Shown: positions 61,981-64,000 of the stretch, one piece after another
Layout of the letters: each line of letters opens with the position of its first letter
How positions within the stretch are numbered: position 1 is the stretch's first letter
DNA from: Rathayibacter iranicus NCPPB 2253 = VKM Ac-1602
Lineage (GTDB): Bacteria; Actinomycetota; Actinomycetes; Actinomycetales; Microbacteriaceae
Assembly: GCF_003149025.1 (NCBI RefSeq)
Contig: NZ_QGDV01000007.1
Coordinates: 1-64,000, forward strand
Length of the DNA stretch: 64,000 nt
Direction: 5' to 3'
Program-made: the position numbers and the translations under genes
Notes under the pieces: model-generated
Seen by the model: the letters and a program-made list of their open reading frames with translations, nothing else
What the model was told of the DNA's origin: nothing
Databases searched by the model: none

Positions 61981-62072
61981 CGCCGGCTCGTGCGCACAGC
62001 GCACGGCCCCCGCCGGCTCGTACGCACAACGCACGGCTCCCCCGCCGGCTCGTGCGCACAGCGCACGGCCCA
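61981..62072. repeat. Three tandem 30-base repeats
   Basis: Units at 61981-62010, 62011-62040 and 62043-62072 begin CGCCGGCTCGTGCGCACAGC and continue with GCACGGCC. The middle unit has three base changes and there are two extra Cs before the third. Each unit contains GTGCGC-ACA-GCGCAC, a small hairpin. Noncoding minisatellite upstream of the MmcQ gene. Confidence 0.75.
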
Positions 62073-62092
62073 CCCCCCTCTCCCGCAGGGTG

Positions 62093-62202
62093 GACTGATC
62101 GTCGTCCGGGTGCGGTGATCGCAAGGCGGAGGAGGAAGTCGTAGCGGCGCTACGACGCCCGACGACAACGCCGCGAGCGCCGTACCCGGGGGACGATCAG
62201 TC
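62093..62202. repeat. Palindromic element at the end of the DUF3151 gene
   Basis: Terminal arms of 19 bases, 17 paired: GACTGATCGTCGTCCGGGT (62093-62111) and ACCCGGGGGACGATCAGTC (62184-62202). An inner hairpin GTCGTAGC-GGC-GCTACGAC lies in the middle. The right arm covers the DUF3151 stop codon. It may work as a terminator for that gene. Confidence 0.6.
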
Positions 62203-62676
62203 GGCGCCGAGGATGACTATGGAGGCGGTGGGGGGCAACGCGTCTTCGTGGTACCGCTCGATCTGGCCGATGGCGGCGGGGTCGGCCTGTTCGAGGAACT
62301 GCGTGAGGCGGGTCACTTCCTCCGTTTCACCGATGGATTCTGCGGCGCGACGAAGAGCGTAGAGCGAGAGGAGGAAGCCGCGGTTAGGGCCGTGGCGCCA
62401 GGGGATGGGGCCTTGGCCGCGCCAGCCTGCGGCGCGGAGCATGTCGAGGCCCCGGTGGTAGCCGACGCGTGCGTACGCGTACGAGGGGAGGGCCGCGTCG
62501 ATCCCCCAGACGCTGTCGGCGAGGAGCGCCCAGGCCAGCGGTGAACGCGGATGAGCGGCGGCGAGGGCGGCGAACTCGACGGCTCCCGGGTTCGCGTGCT
62601 GTGCGAGGGCCGCGGCGACGGCGGGCTCATCCGGGAGGAGGGTCGGTTCGGGGCCTAGCAGGTTCTCGCCAGTCAT
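62197..62676 (-). CDS. DUF3151 family protein
   Basis: 159 aa beginning TGENLLGPEPTLLPDEPAVAAAL and containing RVGYHRGLDMLRAAGWRGQGPIPWRHGPNRGFLLSLYALRRAA, the DUF3151 hallmark. Actinobacteria-specific helical protein of unknown function. Its last codons lie in a palindromic element. Confidence 0.92.
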   Translation of the reverse strand: MTGENLLGPEPTLLPDEPAVAAALAQHANPGAVEFAALAAAHPRSPLAWALLADSVWGIDAALPSYAYARVGYHRGLDMLRAAGWRGQGPIPWRHGPNRGFLLSLYALRRAAESIGETEEVTRLTQFLEQADPAAIGQIERYHEDALPPTASIVILGAD

Positions 62677-62832
62677 GGTCCCAGGCTATCCCGCTCCTGC
62701 CCGTTCGGGTCTGGAAGCCTGCAACCGAGGCGCGCGACACACGCTCCTCCACAGGTGGCCTGATGAGCCGTTCCCGGGGGTTGCGCCGCGACTGCCCGCG
62801 CCACGACGAAGGTCCGCCGATAGCATCGACCC

Positions 62833-63651
62833 ATGGCGACTAACCGCAGTGACGTCGAGGCGTGGCTCACCGATATGGATGGCGTGCTGGTGCACGAGAA
62901 CCAGGCGCTCCCTGGCGCGCCGGAGTTGATCCAGGAGTGGACCGACTCGGGTACACCGTTCCTTGTGCTCACTAACAATTCGATTTTCACTCCGCGTGAT
63001 CTCGCCGCGCGCCTGCGTGGCTCCGGATTGCACGTGCCGGAGGAGCGGATCTGGACGAGCGCGCTTGCCACCGCCGATTTCTGCGCCTCGCAGATGCCCG
63101 GGGGCAGTGCATTCGTGATCGGCGAGGCGGGGATCACCACGGCGCTGCACGAGGTCGGCTTCATCATGACCGAGACGTCGCCCGATTATGTCGTCGTCGG
63201 AGAGACCCGCAATTACAGCTTCGAGGCGATCACCAAGGCGATCCGCCTGATCGTGGCCGGCGCGCGTTTCATCGTCACCAATCCTGATGCGACCGGCCCC
63301 AGCGCTGAGGGGGTCATGCCAGCGACGGGCGCGATCGCCGCGCTGATTACGAAGGCCACGGGCAAAGATCCGTACGTCGTCGGCAAGCCAAATCCAATGA
63401 TGTTCCGCTCCGCCATGAATAAAATCGGCGCACACAGCGAGAACACGGGCATGATCGGCGACCGGATGGACACCGACATCGTCGCTGGGATCGAGGCCGG
63501 TCTGCATACGATCCTCGTGATGACTGGAATCAGTGACGAGGCCGAGATCGAGCGCTACCCGTTCCGCCCGGACGAGGTGCTGAGCGGCGTGCACGAGCTG
63601 CTGTCGGTCGAGCCGCTCGAGTCGGAGTTCCCGCCGGAGCCCACCGCCTGA
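62833..63651 (+). CDS. HAD-IIA family hydrolase (NagD-like)
   Basis: 272 aa. Motif I is AWLTDMDGVLVHENQALPGAPELIQEW, motif II FLVLTNNSIFTPRDLAARL, the conserved Lys and motif in VVGKPNPMMFRSAMNKIG, motif IV MIGDRMDTDIVAGIEAGL. It is a small-molecule phosphatase of the NagD/4-nitrophenylphosphatase type; substrate unknown. It is convergent with the TrmH gene; the stops abut. Confidence 0.93.
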   Translation: MATNRSDVEAWLTDMDGVLVHENQALPGAPELIQEWTDSGTPFLVLTNNSIFTPRDLAARLRGSGLHVPEERIWTSALATADFCASQMPGGSAFVIGEAGITTALHEVGFIMTETSPDYVVVGETRNYSFEAITKAIRLIVAGARFIVTNPDATGPSAEGVMPATGAIAALITKATGKDPYVVGKPNPMMFRSAMNKIGAHSENTGMIGDRMDTDIVAGIEAGLHTILVMTGISDEAEIERYPFRPDEVLSGVHELLSVEPLESEFPPEPTA

Positions 63652-64000
63652 TCACCGGACGATTCGCGCTGACAAGCGCACGTGCTGCAACACCCACGCG
63701 TGCATCGCGACGGCCGCCGCGGCCGAGGCGTTGATCGAGCGGGTCGAGCCGAACTGCGAGATCTCGAGCACGGCGTCGGAAGCCTCGAGCGCCTCCTCCG
63801 AGAGCCCCGGCCCCTCCTGCCCAAACACAAGCACGCAGCGCTGCGGCAGCGCGAACGTCTCGAGCGGCACGCACCCCGGAACGTTGTCGATCGCGATCAG
63901 AGGCAACTCCGCCGCGGATGCCCACTGCACCAGATCAGCCACCGTTTCGTGGTGCTGCACGTGCTGGTAACGATCCGTCACCATGGCACCGCGCTTGTTC
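63652..64000 (-). CDS. TrmH/SpoU-family RNA methyltransferase (C-terminal part; runs off the right edge)
   Basis: 116 codons visible, open to the window end. SPOUT motifs 2 and 3 are present as CVLVFGQEGPGLSEEAL and ISQFGSTRSINASAAAAVAMHAWVLQHV, forming the SAM-binding knot for 2'-O-methylation of tRNA or rRNA. VTDRYQHVQHHETVADLV fits the internal region, so the ATG at 63984 is not the true start. Partial because of the window boundary. Confidence 0.88.
   Translation of the reverse strand, partial: NKRGAMVTDRYQHVQHHETVADLVQWASAAELPLIAIDNVPGCVPLETFALPQRCVLVFGQEGPGLSEEALEASDAVLEISQFGSTRSINASAAAAVAMHAWVLQHVRLSARIVR

Noticed and set aside
61981-62072. CRISPR array
   Set aside because: The 30-base units are directly adjacent with no spacers, and no cas genes are in the window.

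Overview
The window is GC-rich (about 70% in most lines), uses many GTG starts, and is packed with short translationally coupled operons. Together with MarP, Eis-type acetyltransferase, DUF3151, YhgE/Pip, ESX-like DUF1023 hydrolase and small DUF7882-type proteins this points to an actinobacterium, most likely a Microbacteriaceae member (Rathayibacter/Curtobacterium/Clavibacter-like). The genus is inference.

Layout. The left edge (1-110, minus strand) looks like the leader of an rRNA operon lying outside the window. 0.6-11.4 kb: a furA-katA peroxide unit, an HtrA-like protease, a VOC dioxygenase-like protein, purS-purQ, a GT4 glycosyltransferase, an orphan LuxR regulator and an ABC-2 exporter operon with a dead kinase-like protein. 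11.6-15 kb: a GH65 phosphorylase/beta-phosphoglucomutase operon behind a LacI-type operator. 15.2-25 kb: DUF1697, Eis-like and MarP-like proteins, an MFS carrier, purL, a LysM lipoprotein and a TetR gene. 25-31.4 kb: an MMPL exporter with a fused ATPase-like tail, and its YhgE/Pip partner.

31.8-35.5 kb is the most unusual part: a visibly lower-GC island encoding a 25-residue acidic peptide, a strong hairpin, then three overlapping genes for a SagB-type flavin dehydrogenase, a JmjC/cupin oxygenase and an MFS exporter. I read it as a compact RiPP cluster without a YcaO cyclodehydratase and with RRE-like winged-helix domains on both enzymes.

35.6-41.4 kb holds chorismate mutase, Ohr, a zinc alcohol dehydrogenase, CsbD, a manganese catalase unit and a three-gene envelope-stress operon. 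41.4-46.1 kb is a second unusual locus: a DUF1023 hydrolase with an ESX-like N-terminus followed by tandem paralogous lipoproteins linked by GTGA overlaps. Two members are mosaics of each other, and a fourth copy beyond a terminator carries a one-base deletion.

46.3-64 kb is ordinary core and accessory metabolism (oxidoreductases, hydrolases, NnrD, FtsX/ABC, purA, cell-wall-anchored nucleotidase, phosphomannomutase, HAD and TrmH proteins). Purine synthesis is scattered over three loci (purSQ, purL, purA). Several palindromic intergenic repeat families are visible: one occurs three times, two of them directly in front of purS and purL, and another twice with 20-base inverted arms. I saw no tRNA genes, CRISPR arrays or complete insertion sequences.
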